A stretch of DNA of 64,000 nt from Eutreptiella sp. 'Long Island Sound 2002' (GCA_964036045.1 OZ038393.1:45438429-45502428); one strand, 5' to 3'. Counted from the stretch's first letter, positions 8,627 to 18,224 are shown. Program-made: numbers and translations. Notes: generated by a model not told the origin, from the letters alone.

Positions 8627-11600
8627 TGGCTGCACGTGTGGATCGGGGCCCCCCGCCGGATCCGGATCACTGGATGGAGAGGGGCCACCAGCAGGCTCTG
8701 GGGGACCACCTGCATCCGGCGCGGGCGGCTGGCGAGGTGGCCCCTGACCCCGTGGGCCTCCGCCCGAGGATGTCGTCGCCTGCTGAGACCCGGCAGATGC
8801 GGCGGGCTCCCCCTCAGCCTGCCCGCCGGACGTACTTGCTGCCGTACTCCCCGTAGAAGTCACTGCCCCACGCCGCGCTGCAGACCCAATCGCCCGAGAC
8901 CGTGCTGCCGACGGCGACGCCCCGCGCCCCGCCGCAGGGCGGGCACCCGTGGGCAGCGTGAGCGCTCTGGACCCCGCCTGGGCCGACGCGAAAGGCCCCG
9001 CCTGGCCCCCCGGCATAACGCCAGCCAGCATGGCCAGCGCCTGGTCCCGTTGTGCCGGATCAGTCACATGGTCCCGCTGGATGTGGTCTAGCAGGTCCTT
9101 GGGGTGGAGGTGGGTAGGCCGGCAGTGCGTGCCAGCTTTCCATGTGCAGTGACCAGCCCCATCCAGCCGAGACCAGGGGCAGACGTTGATCGTCTTTGTC
9201 CCACGCTGATCCGTGGCCAAGTCACCGCCGAAGTGCCGCAGCACGTACCGAATGTTGACATAGGCGCCATACTGAGGCGGGGGGCTCCTCTTGGGCGGCG
9301 GCTGGGGCGCCGCTTTCGGGGCCTGCTTCGCCGCCGCAGCCGGGGGCGCCGCAGGCCGCACTGGTGGCACGCTTGGTGGTTGCGGCAGGTGCAGCATTCC
9401 CCCCACGGGAAACTGCTCATCCACCCAGCGGCGCCACGCGTCGGCGAACTTCTCCCGGTCGCCCTCGACCCTCCACCTGGAAGTGGAGAACGCCCGGAGC
9501 CACGGCCCCATGTTCTCCGCCATAACCAGGCGGAGGGCATCTCCTCCGCTCTGCCGGCGGAAGCGTGTCGCGGCCGCGCCTGCCACGGTCCCCTGGAGGT
9601 ACAGCGCGTCGCCCCCGTCGCCACTCAGTGCACTAAGGTGCAGGGCTTCCAGGTCGGCGGGGCGGACCGTGAGCACCGTGCCCTGTCCGCGATCGTACAG
9701 GCGCAGCGCCGAAGAGTGGGGCTCCAACGCCGCCACAACCCAGTACCACGCCCGCGACGCGCTATGCAGCAGTGCAAGCGAGGCTGCCGGCCTGTTGCTG
9801 GACGACTGCGCCGCCGGGGCCCTGGGGAGGGCCGCCGCGTGACCCTGCAGCGCCCTGCATATGCCAGCTGCATGCTCAGCCTGCCACATATTGCTCGGGA
9901 CTACGGGCCAGACGTCCTGCCCCTGGACCACTGGCGGCCGCGTGACCTCCACGAAGACCGCCGGCGCTGGCGGAATGTCCTCGGCCGTGCACTTGTGCGC
10001 CCTGCGCACCGGCCCCAGCCCACTGAGGCACTCCTGGAACACCCGGTAGCAGGCCGGGCCCCTGGACTGCTGCCTTCTGAGCCGGCACGCGGTGACTACG
10101 ACCCACTCCAGTCCCCCCGTTTCCACCCGAACACAGGCCCAATACTCCGCCCCCTCCAACACCACCAACCGCCCCATATCCGCCATGCCCACCGTATGGG
10201 TGGAGGACACGCTCTCCACCCGCAGCCACCGCTTGGCGCTCTCTTCCCACGGCTGGGGGGCATGCATCCGCTGCTGCTGCATCGCGTCCTGCACGTGCTG
10301 CAGGGACACTGTCGCCAGCATGGACATCCCCCCGTCCGACGCCGCTGCCATACACAGCAGGGCATGTTGCATGCGCGCCCCGGGCAGCCCCACGTTGTGC
10401 GGGACGTTTGCCAGGTCCAAGGGCGCGCGGGGCGCCGGCAGGGCCTCCAACACCGCCGCAGGCAGCTCCCCCAGGGACGGCAGACGCGCGATGGGCCCCA
10501 TGTCCCTGTTGAGGACCACCGCCGCCACCCACCGCCTGTCCAGCGCGGACAGGAGGTTGCCCGGCCTCGGCACCCTGAGGAGGGTACCGACGGCGGACAT
10601 GAGGGCGCACACGCCACAGTCCTTGGTGTTGCCGGCCGGCTGCTGAACCTGTGCCGCCCGGGCCTCCGCCAGCAGACGCTCCGCACCCGGCCATCCCGCC
10701 CTCTGGCCCCTGGGTGCCATGCGCATCGTCCGGACCGCCATGTCCCACGTGTGCGGCCATTGGGGCGGGGCCCCCGACACCACAGGCCGGCCCAGCGGGT
10801 CCACTGCCAACCGCGTGTCAGGGGCCACGAGGTGGTGGGCCGTCCAGTGCCGCATGTCCGGCGTCTCCAACCGGTCGAGGTACACCGCCTCTGAGCCCCC
10901 CAGCTCGACGTACCTCGCAATGAGGAGGGCAGCCGGGGTTTGGTCGTGCCGCTGGCCTTCCCACCCCTCCCTCGGGAGCATCATGGCGTGGGGGGCCAGG
11001 CACTGCACCACGTCGGCTGCCAGCGCGACCACGTCGTCGCTGAGCTCCACCCCATGGTCCGCGGCCACCAGGAATTGGTGCCTGGGCTCGGAGTACACTC
11101 GCTCCAGGGCGCCCCGCAACTCAGCTGGCGGGGGAGAGGCGTCTCTGCAGCCCCGCAGCCAGGGGAGTGCGCCCGGGAGGTGCCGCCCCGCCCCTCCTGA
11201 CCAGACGGCGGCCCTAAGGACCGGCAGGTCCCGCCAGACAGCCACTGCGACCTGATCGCGCCAGGGCTGCGGCTTGTTGGCACCCCACTGGAGGACGGCC
11301 ACTACAGCATGCGTGGTCAGGGGCTCCGCTGTGAGCTGCAACGCCGTCCCCCCGTCGGTCTCGATCACCGTGCCCCTTGGGGCAGTGAAGACGTGGCCAT
11401 CGGCCCCACGGACCGCCACCCATCCCCACAAGACCGCCACGGTCTCCCAGCTGGGGTGGTTGGTCCTCCTGGGCAGGACCACCACCGGTGGGCACGGGCC
11501 GTTGGCGGCCCACACGCGCCATTCCACTCCCACAAGACGCTCGTGACCAGGGGGCCGGTACACCTGGGGCCACGCGTCTGGGAGCTGGCGATGGACAGCG

Positions 11601-11938
11601 GTCCACACGTGAGCCCCGCCAGCCCGCGTGAACTGAAGTCCCCCCAGGATGTCCCCGTCCACAGGGCTGGGGAGGCGGGCGGTGCGAACTTCCAGCCCCA
11701 GACTCAGGCGAAGCCCTGGCCCCTCTCGGTCTCCCAGCAGCGAGACCTCCGGGTCCGTGGTCGCAAGACGAGCCGCCACCGTGGGGAGATGCAGGGAGAC
11801 AGTCCACGGCTGGACTGAGACGGGCTCGCGAGGGAGGTCAGGGCAGGCCGCCACAGCACTGCCATCCCTCGCCCAGCTGAGCGCCCTGTCCCACCACTGC
11901 GCCCACGCACCCGGCGCTGCCGGCAACGACCAGGACAG
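8624..11938 (-). CDS. LINE ORF2: Ulp1-like cysteine protease plus C2H2-like finger
   Basis: About 1,104 codons in the same frame as ORF1. No ATG occurs in the first 314 codons, so separate initiation would lose a third of the protein. Counting from the TTG at 11926, a Ulp1/C48-type protease spans about 280-460: H360-W361 in RHWTAHHL, D376 in AVDPLG, and C437 in QQPAGNTKDCGVCAL. That last segment matches the family Q-x-N-x2-DCG signature. His-Asp spacing (16) is close to that of Ulp1, and Asp-Cys spacing (61) is somewhat longer. A Pro/Ala linker near 850-885 leads to a Cys/His cluster (C916, C927, C935, H948, H953) resembling a C2H2 finger. The tail is Ser/Gly/Pro-rich. The likely role is self-processing of the polyprotein or SUMO/ubiquitin-like deconjugation; this is inference. 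It ends at TGA 8626-8624. Confidence 0.82.
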   Translation of the reverse strand: MSWSLPAAPGAWAQWWDRALSWARDGSAVAACPDLPREPVSVQPWTVSLHLPTVAARLATTDPEVSLLGDREGPGLRLSLGLEVRTARLPSPVDGDILGGLQFTRAGGAHVWTAVHRQLPDAWPQVYRPPGHERLVGVEWRVWAANGPCPPVVVLPRRTNHPSWETVAVLWGWVAVRGADGHVFTAPRGTVIETDGGTALQLTAEPLTTHAVVAVLQWGANKPQPWRDQVAVAVWRDLPVLRAAVWSGGAGRHLPGALPWLRGCRDASPPPAELRGALERVYSEPRHQFLVAADHGVELSDDVVALAADVVQCLAPHAMMLPREGWEGQRHDQTPAALLIARYVELGGSEAVYLDRLETPDMRHWTAHHLVAPDTRLAVDPLGRPVVSGAPPQWPHTWDMAVRTMRMAPRGQRAGWPGAERLLAEARAAQVQQPAGNTKDCGVCALMSAVGTLLRVPRPGNLLSALDRRWVAAVVLNRDMGPIARLPSLGELPAAVLEALPAPRAPLDLANVPHNVGLPGARMQHALLCMAAASDGGMSMLATVSLQHVQDAMQQQRMHAPQPWEESAKRWLRVESVSSTHTVGMADMGRLVVLEGAEYWACVRVETGGLEWVVVTACRLRRQQSRGPACYRVFQECLSGLGPVRRAHKCTAEDIPPAPAVFVEVTRPPVVQGQDVWPVVPSNMWQAEHAAGICRALQGHAAALPRAPAAQSSSNRPAASLALLHSASRAWYWVVAALEPHSSALRLYDRGQGTVLTVRPADLEALHLSALSGDGGDALYLQGTVAGAAATRFRRQSGGDALRLVMAENMGPWLRAFSTSRWRVEGDREKFADAWRRWVDEQFPVGGMLHLPQPPSVPPVRPAAPPAAAAKQAPKAAPQPPPKRSPPPQYGAYVNIRYVLRHFGGDLATDQRGTKTINVCPWSRLDGAGHCTWKAGTHCRPTHLHPKDLLDHIQRDHVTDPAQRDQALAMLAGVMPGGQAGPFASAQAGSRALTLPTGARPAAGRGASPSAARSRAIGSAARRGAVTSTGSTAASTSGGQAEGEPAASAGSQQATTSSGGGPRGQGPPRQPPAPDAGGPPEPAGGPSPSSDPDPAGGPDPHVQP

Positions 11939-11941
11939 CTA
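11939..11941 (-). other. In-frame TAG between LINE ORF1 and ORF2
   Basis: The minus-strand codon is TAG, preceded by ACG and followed by CTG TCC TGG TCG. The same frame stays open for about 1,100 codons afterwards. The flanking frame has no ATG for 314 codons, so either readthrough, sense decoding of TAG, or a single CAG-to-TAG mutation must be invoked. Confidence 0.85.
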
Positions 11942-14900
11942 CGTCACGACCGCCTTAGCCTGCCACTCGCGAGGGTCCATGCCGGCAGGATGTGTGTGCC
12001 ACGTGCACACCCATCCCAGGTTGGCCTCCTGGACGGTGACCATGTCCCTCCACGGGACCACCGGGAACGGAGTGAGCAGGGCCGCCATGCCACACGGCAA
12101 CGCCACCGCCCACTCGGTCAGGCCCCCACTCTCCACCGCATACACCACCGCCGGGAGTCCTCCCCCTTGCGCCTTTACCACCGCATCCTGCAGCAACGTC
12201 CCGTGGCCCCTGCCGTGGTCCCGGCTGCGGTCCAGGCTGAGAGCCCCCACACGGGCCATGGCCTGGAGGATCAGGAGCAACTCCTGGGGTACTCCCCGCG
12301 GCACCGGCGGCTGGGGGTGGGCGTACCGGCAGGCATCTGCCCGCATGCACCATCCCTTGGCCCAGTGCCTGCAGGTTTCCTCCTCCCCCGTCTTCGGCCC
12401 AGCCTTATCCGCCACCCCCGGCTCCCTGGGGCTCACCTCACGCGCTTCCTTCGCCCCCACGATCACCAGCTCCTCGTCCTGCTCCCCGGCACCCTGCGCC
12501 TCCTCACCCTTGAACTCCGGCTCCTCGTCCTGTTCCATGGCGACCTGCGCATCCTCACCCCCCCTGCGCTGGTCCTCCTCCTCCAGCTCCTCCGTCGTCG
12601 GCGGCGGGCCCGCAGCATCCGAGATCCTCGCCAGGGCCGCCGCCACAATGGCCTGCACGTCCACCTCCTCCCTGGCCGCCTCCGGCTGATCCTGCTGCTG
12701 CTCCTCCCCCGTGGGCTGCTCTTGCCCCACCTCGTCACCGCCACGGCCTGCTTCCCCGTCTCCTCCCACCGGGATCGCGCGTTCGGACCCCTGGGGGGCG
12801 GCGCTCCCGTCGAGGCGCGTGCCCACCACCACCAGCAGCTTGAGGTCACCGCCGCGGCTCTCAAGGCGGTAGCTGCTGGAGGTGGGGACGAGGACCGCCC
12901 CATCCCCGGTCAGCAGCAGGCGGTCCGCGCCGAACACGACCTCTGCACCCTCGGGGTGCAACGCCACCAGGAGCGCATGGGACCCCAGCGCCTGGGGTGT
13001 GAGGGGCCGCCCGGCCTGCTCGCGACGCCAAGCGTCAGCCCCACCCCGCCACAAGGCCACGTACAGGCCTTCGTCCCGCCGCACGTCCTCCAGCCCTGCC
13101 TCGCCCATCAGGCGCACCACGGACAGGCGCACCGACAGGGGGAGGCTTTCCTGGGGCTCGGCCGCCCGGACATCACCGGGGTGATGACCCAGGACCGCCG
13201 CATCCCCCAGTTGGACACAGCGGACTTGGCCGTCGCCCGGGGACGCCGCCGCCAGGGCCATCTCCCGGGCGACCTGCCCTGGGCGCTGGAGCTCATAGCG
13301 CTCCAGGGCGCTTGCCAGCATCTCTGCCCCCCGCTGCCCCGTGCCCGTGAGGCGGTGCCTGTGGGCGCCCTCGGCCGCATGGTACCTGCAGTGCCGCCGC
13401 TCACAGCTCCCCAGGGGAGGGGGCGGCACCGCAGTGGGCATGGGCCGCAGCGGCTCGTTGGCCGGGTCCTCGTCCATGCCGGCGTAGACGTCGGGCCCGG
13501 CGTCGTCCTCAAACATGAGGGCCAGCGCCGACTCGCCGGGCCCGTATGCCTCCTCGTCCTCCACTTCCTCCGCTTCCTGCCCCCCCTCCGCCCTGTCCCC
13601 GGCTGCGACCACCGCCGGCGGCGTGTCCGGCCGCGGCGGGAAGGGCGCCAGAGGCCGCTCGTCAGCGCCTCCGCCCCTTGCCGCCTCCGCTGCGTCCAGC
13701 CGTGCCCGCAAGTTGTCGGGCAGCCGGGCCCAGCTGGTGCCCGCATGGAGGTCCATGCTGTACGCCAGCCCCGCCGGACACGGCACACCGGGTGCCACCT
13801 GGCGCCACTCCCGCCACTCCCACATCCACTCCTCCACTCCTTCCCCCTTGGCACGTCCCCCACTGGGCTCCACAACCCCGCCGCCCTCCGCTGGCGTTTG
13901 CGCCTTCGGCACACCCCGCCCCGCGTCCTGTCCCCCCGAAGAAACCGCCTCCGTCGACGTCTCCTTGGCCCCGTCCGTCCTCGGGGCGACAGCCGCGAGC
14001 GCCTGCGCTATTAGCTCGCCGGCGTCAGCCCCTTCCGGCGCGGCTCCCCCACTCCTCACGGCCGTCCGCCGGTACTCCTCCAGGGCCTGCGCGAGCAGCT
14101 CGCTGATGCCTCGCGGGCCAGCCACTGCCGCCTCCTGCGCCGCATCCTCCCCCGCTTGTACCCCCGTCGTAGTCCTCTCCGCGGGGGCCGCGCCCTGCAT
14201 CCCACCCGGCACCACTGGCTCCGGGCCCGTCGGCACCATGGGCGGGGCCTCGCGCGGCACGGCTGGGTCCGGCATCTGGACCGTCCGCGGTGGCGACCCC
14301 GCCGCGGGAACCTCCGGTTGAGGCTCTGCCAGGGGCGGCGCAGGTGCCCCCATACTCGTCGCCTCGCCCGGGGGCACACCATGTGCCTCCCCTTGCGACA
14401 CCCCCTGCTGCTGGGCGCCCCGCCCCGGTCCTGGAGCCGGCACCGGTACCGGCACCGACACGGCGTGCTGAGGCATTGGCCGTGAGTGCCGCTGGGGCGG
14501 GGGGCGAGGGCATTCCACATGCAGGTGCTGTCTGTGATGGTGATGGTGACGGTGAGGGTGGACGGGGTGCCGTGGCACAGCCTCTTGCGACACCCCCTGT
14601 TGTTGGGCGCTCCGCCCCGGCCCAGGCACCGGTACCGGCTCTAGCACCGGCATTGTGTGCTGAGGCCGCCGTGGGTGCTGCTGGGGTAGGGGATGTGGGT
14701 ACTCCACATGCTGGTGCGGACGATGTTGGTGATGGTGATGGTGAAGGTGGACTGGGTGCTGTGGCCCAGCTCCTTGCGAAACCCCCTGCTGCTGGGCGTC
14801 CCACCCTGGCTCAGGCACCGGAACCGATTCCGGCACCGGCATCGTGTGCTGAGGCGTCAGTGATTGCTGCTGGGGCAGGGAATGTGGGTACTCCACTTGC

Positions 14901-15745
14901 TGGTGCGGGTGGTGATGGTGACGGTGATGGTGAAAGTGGACGAGGTGCTGTGGCACAGCCCCTTGTGACACCCCCTGCTGCTGGGCACTCCGCCCCGGCC
15001 CAGGCACCGGCACCGGTTCCGGCACCGGCACCGTGTGCTGAGGCGGTCTTGGGTGCTGCTGGGGCAGGGGATGCGGGTACTCCACATGCCGGTGCGGATG
15101 GTGATGATGATGGTGATGGTGTAGGTGGACAGGGTGCTGTGGCACAGCCGCCAGTTGGTGGTGAAGGTGAAGATGGACTGGGGGCTGTGGCACAGCTGCC
15201 GGGTGTACGTGTTGGTGTGGGAGGTGATGCTGCATCATGGGGAACCCGACGGGGTGATGAAGTAGGTGATGGAGATGAAGTTGGTGGTGGTGGTGGGTCC
15301 CAAAGGGCGGGATGGGCATGGGCCCGAGGCCAGGGGGCGGCGGCATCGGAAACGCACCCGGCGCCGCATACCCCGGCTGCCCCGCCAACCCCACCGGGGG
15401 CCGTCCGCGCTGCGCGTCCTCGAGCTGCCCGAGATCTTGTAGACATCGGAGTAGTCGGTTGAGCAGGTGCACCCCGAACGGCACCGTGCCCGCTGCGAAC
15501 CGCGCCTGAACGTCGGGCGCGTTGTACGGGTGGGGATCGCGGGCCAACATCTGCCGCAAGCAGACGTCGACGAAGTGGTCCCACCCGTTGTCCCTGGCCG
15601 GACGGTCCGCGTCCACGCGCGCCTGGAACGCCGCGTACGTGTGCGGCCCGTGTCTGACGAGATCAGACACTGTGTCTACCAGGCGCCGGGCACGTCGCCG
15701 GAAGGCTGGCAACTCCGCGGGATTGGTGGGGACAGATAGCGACAT
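11939..15745 (-). CDS. LINE ORF1: His-rich repeat protein with CCCH zinc finger
   Basis: 1,268 residues. Residues 1-115 look globular and are unrecognised. About 170-450 hold four tandem ~63-residue repeats, each with a His-rich run, a VEYPHPLPQQ-like segment, a VPVPxPGP segment and AQQQGVSQ. About 450-1100 is low-complexity Pro/Ala/Glu-rich sequence with more ordered patches. A CCCH finger lies near the end: C1125-x7-C1133-x5-C1139-x3-H1143. LINE ORF1 proteins usually bind the element RNA, and a CCCH finger fits that role, but the inference is only by position and motif. The ATG at 15745 is directly preceded by in-frame TAA. The frame ends at TAG (11941-11939) and continues in the same frame into ORF2. 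Confidence 0.85.
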   Translation of the reverse strand: MSLSVPTNPAELPAFRRRARRLVDTVSDLVRHGPHTYAAFQARVDADRPARDNGWDHFVDVCLRQMLARDPHPYNAPDVQARFAAGTVPFGVHLLNRLLRCLQDLGQLEDAQRGRPPVGLAGQPGYAAPGAFPMPPPPGLGPMPIPPFGTHHHHQLHLHHLLHHPVGFPMMQHHLPHQHVHPAAVPQPPVHLHLHHQLAAVPQHPVHLHHHHHHHHPHRHVEYPHPLPQQHPRPPQHTVPVPEPVPVPGPGRSAQQQGVSQGAVPQHLVHFHHHRHHHHPHQQVEYPHSLPQQQSLTPQHTMPVPESVPVPEPGWDAQQQGVSQGAGPQHPVHLHHHHHQHRPHQHVEYPHPLPQQHPRRPQHTMPVLEPVPVPGPGRSAQQQGVSQEAVPRHPVHPHRHHHHHRQHLHVECPRPPPQRHSRPMPQHAVSVPVPVPAPGPGRGAQQQGVSQGEAHGVPPGEATSMGAPAPPLAEPQPEVPAAGSPPRTVQMPDPAVPREAPPMVPTGPEPVVPGGMQGAAPAERTTTGVQAGEDAAQEAAVAGPRGISELLAQALEEYRRTAVRSGGAAPEGADAGELIAQALAAVAPRTDGAKETSTEAVSSGGQDAGRGVPKAQTPAEGGGVVEPSGGRAKGEGVEEWMWEWREWRQVAPGVPCPAGLAYSMDLHAGTSWARLPDNLRARLDAAEAARGGGADERPLAPFPPRPDTPPAVVAAGDRAEGGQEAEEVEDEEAYGPGESALALMFEDDAGPDVYAGMDEDPANEPLRPMPTAVPPPPLGSCERRHCRYHAAEGAHRHRLTGTGQRGAEMLASALERYELQRPGQVAREMALAAASPGDGQVRCVQLGDAAVLGHHPGDVRAAEPQESLPLSVRLSVVRLMGEAGLEDVRRDEGLYVALWRGGADAWRREQAGRPLTPQALGSHALLVALHPEGAEVVFGADRLLLTGDGAVLVPTSSSYRLESRGGDLKLLVVVGTRLDGSAAPQGSERAIPVGGDGEAGRGGDEVGQEQPTGEEQQQDQPEAAREEVDVQAIVAAALARISDAAGPPPTTEELEEEDQRRGGEDAQVAMEQDEEPEFKGEEAQGAGEQDEELVIVGAKEAREVSPREPGVADKAGPKTGEEETCRHWAKGWCMRADACRYAHPQPPVPRGVPQELLLILQAMARVGALSLDRSRDHGRGHGTLLQDAVVKAQGGGLPAVVYAVESGGLTEWAVALPCGMAALLTPFPVVPWRDMVTVQEANLGWVCTWHTHPAGMDPREWQAKAVVT
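14390..15200 (-). repeat. Four tandem ~190-bp repeats inside LINE ORF1
   Basis: The segment around the Gln-rich AQQQGVSQ motif recurs near 14391, 14581, 14769 and 14961, a period of 188-192 bp, all in frame. The units differ mostly by substitutions, and the His-rich part varies in length. Confidence 0.85.
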
Positions 15746-16055
15746 TTAGCTAACGAAGGCTGTGTGAGCTAAGGACACGGGAGAACGGGTGGACTCCATG
15801 GCCCGTCCCGCTTGCCATTGGCGTATGGTTGCACGACACTTCGCACGACACAGCTGCGCACCCCCCTTGCTCGCCCCTTCTCCCCTCCGTGTTCCTGTGC
15901 CCCCGTCTGTGCTCGCTTGGTGTGCCCCTTGGCCCTTGGGTTGGGGGGGGGGGGGGGGCGCCCGACGCTGGCTCTGGTCCCTCCCCCCGGGAGTTTCCCC
16001 ACGGGGGGGCCGATGCATGCACTCCCCGTCAGGGTGTAACTCTGTTGTACGGGCC

Positions 16056-16086
16056 GTCCATTTGTACCCGCTCAGTACAAATGGAC
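16056..16086. promoter_or_regulatory. Perfect 12-bp hairpin upstream of the LINE
   Basis: GTCCATTTGTAC and its exact complement GTACAAATGGAC flank a 7-nt loop. It lies about 310 nt 5' of the ORF1 ATG in otherwise GC-biased sequence. Function unknown. Confidence 0.6.
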
Positions 16087-16689
16087 CTGCGTCGTAACCA
16101 GGTACGTCGGCCCTTCCCCACACCGGGGTCGGCTACACTGTGGGTCTCTGGGGAGTCCTTGCGGGTTAGGCACGTCTCTTGCTTACCCCGATGGACGGTG
16201 TGCCCTACCCGCAGCCCCTCACAGGACACGAACCGCAGTACGTGCCGTGGGGAGTGCTCCTGGTCAGGCCCATTGGCCACCCCCCCAGGCCGGTGCCACC
16301 TCGGGCCGCTGGCCATCGGTCCCGGGCGTAACCCACCTTATTGCTCGCGCTCAAATGGGGCCGATACGGACACCGGGGGGGCCCCCAAACCCCAGAGGTC
16401 GGGTACCTCACCAGCGTCGTTCGCGGGCCCTTGTCACCCCGCCCCCCCCCCGTTGGTCCCTGCTCCCCTGCTTTCATCCCCAGGGGCCCTGGCCCCTTGC
16501 TGTGCCCCCTGGCTCCCGCCCTGTCCCGTCCGCCCCTGCTGCCTGTCCCTGCTCCGGCATGTTGGTGTCCTTGGTTGCTCGCTTTGTGTTTTTTTTTTTT
16601 TTTTTTTCGCCGCCCTCGCCCTTTCTGCGGGTGGGCGTCGGAGTAGGAGGCGGGGGGGGGGGGGGGGTTCTCGCTGTCCTCCCTTTTGC

Positions 16690-17690
16690 GCGAGCACGTC
16701 GGTTGCTCGGCGCTGGCACGAGGCTCGGCACTTGTCCCTCCGCTGGGGGGGGGGGGGTTGCCGTGTGGCCCCCGTCGTCACCCTACCCTTCCTGCGGTTG
16801 CACCCCCGGCGGTCCCCCCGTGGGGGCTTGCACGGCGCGTGCCCCCCTTGGGCACGGTCGTCTCGCCCCTCTGTCTCTCCACCCCGCCGCGGTGTCCCCG
16901 GGGGGGGGTCCGCCGCTCGCTACCGTCATCCCTCTTGTCCCCTCGCCATCTCCCCGTTGCCCTCGCCTCTGTCCTTGGTGGGTGCGGGAGGTGGGGGCGA
17001 GGGGGGGGGGGTGCGCCCTCGTTGCCCTTCCTCCGGCGTAAGCACGTCGCAGGCACAGCACTGGCACGCGGCACGGCACTTGTCCTCCTGCTGGGGTGTG
17101 AGGCACGCCGCGTGGCCCTTGCCTTTGCCCTGTCCACGCTGCGTGCTCTCCCCCGGTGCCCCCCCCGCTGGTGAGGGGGGGCCGCTGCCCGCCCTTCCCT
17201 TCCCGCAACCCCCACCCTTGGGGGGGCGGAGGCTTGTGGGGGGGGGGGGGGCTTGTCGTTTTCCTGCCGTTGCCCTCGCGTCGTAGGCACGAGGCGTGGT
17301 TTTCGTCCCTCTGCAGGGGGGGGGGGGTTAGCCTCGCGGCTCCCTCCGTCGCCCCTTCTTTCCTACGCCCGCACCCCCGGTGGTCCCCCCGCCGGGGCTT
17401 GCACGGAGCGCGCCCTCTACGGGCACGGTCGTGTGGCTCGTCTCGCACTCTCCTTCCTCTGCCTCCCCACCCTGCCGCGTCGTCCTCGGGGGGGGGGGGG
17501 GGGCGCTTTTCGCCCCCTCCCTTCCCGCATTCGCCCTCGGGGGGGTGGTGGTGGTGGGGGGGGGTGGGGCGCCCTTTTCGCCTCCCATCCGTTGCACGCA
17601 CGTCGCAGGCATGTCGTAGGCACAGCACAACCACGGGGCGAGGCACTTGGCTGCCGCGGGGGGGGGGGGGGAGGTTTCCCTTTGGGCCTA
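16690..17690. repeat. ~570-bp tandem duplication in the LINE upstream region
   Basis: A block containing GCACCCCCGGYGGTCCCCC and GCACGGHGCGYGCCC near 16800 recurs near 17370 with many substitutions and different poly-G lengths. A CGTCGCAGGCACAGCAC-like motif marks unit boundaries and also recurs in the 18.5-20.2 kb array. Confidence 0.65.
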
Positions 17691-18224
17691 CCCGCCCTGC
17701 TCCATGGTAAAGGCCCCGCACTCCAGGATCACCAGCCGCTGTTGCCCCGTCGGCGGTAGTCGCCGCGTCTCCGCATGGTGCTCAGTGTCCCGTGCCTGCT
17801 CCCTCCTGTGCCCATACTTACTGGAGGAAGTACGTACCCGGGTGGATTCGGAAGATGATGAAGTGCGGGCAGCGGGGAGGACTTACCGTACGCCTCGAAG
17901 GCTTCTTGCGCCATCCGCCGCCCTGGACGAGGGGTGGGCCCCTGTTTCGGCACCCAACAGCCCGGGGGGGGCCGACCTCCCATCCTCTCCCTGGTGCCTG
18001 TGTATCCACTTCCGAGCGTCCTGATACCGGTGCCGTGGTATCAGTCCGCTGGAAGTGGCGGCTACAAAGCGGCCGGGCGCTCTCGTCCCCCGGGCCTCTG
18101 CCACCCCCGAGCGCGATGGAGGCCCCTGAGGTCCTATGGCAGAGACGCGGGGAGGCGGATGGGGGATTCATTTGTGGCATCCCCTGGCCACCTAGTTAAT
18201 CAGTACAGTTCAATTTACGCCGCA

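Larger units (their letters stand above)
1918..15745 (-). mobile_element. Giant APE-type non-LTR retrotransposon (LINE), coding part
   Basis: Four consecutive minus-strand frames cover 13.8 kb with almost no gaps. Domain order is CCCH finger, Ulp1-like protease, C2H2-like finger, APE endonuclease, reverse transcriptase, RNase H, CCHC finger, zinc ribbon. The APE-RT-RNase H-CCHC order is the standard LINE order. The two N-terminal blocks and the 570-residue C-terminal tail are additions. The ORF1 start is firm because an in-frame TAA lies immediately upstream of its ATG at 15745. I see no poly(A) tail (poly-T on the plus strand) between 1 and 1917, so the 3' end is not located. The 5' limit is probably between 15.75 and 20.4 kb. 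The long intact frames suggest a recent insertion. The two in-frame stops and one frame change are either recoding sites or the first lesions. Confidence 0.9.

Noticed and set aside
9104-10894. 596-codon plus-strand frame, and 11990-14014
   Set aside because: Antisense shadows of LINE ORF2 and ORF1. Arg/Pro/His-rich as expected for the complement of GC-rich coding sequence, with no recognisable motif.
14290-15462. 390-codon plus-strand frame with GAGGDG repeats
   Set aside because: Reads the antisense of the ORF1 His-rich repeat. The minus-strand frame is part of a 1,268-codon ORF with a zinc finger.
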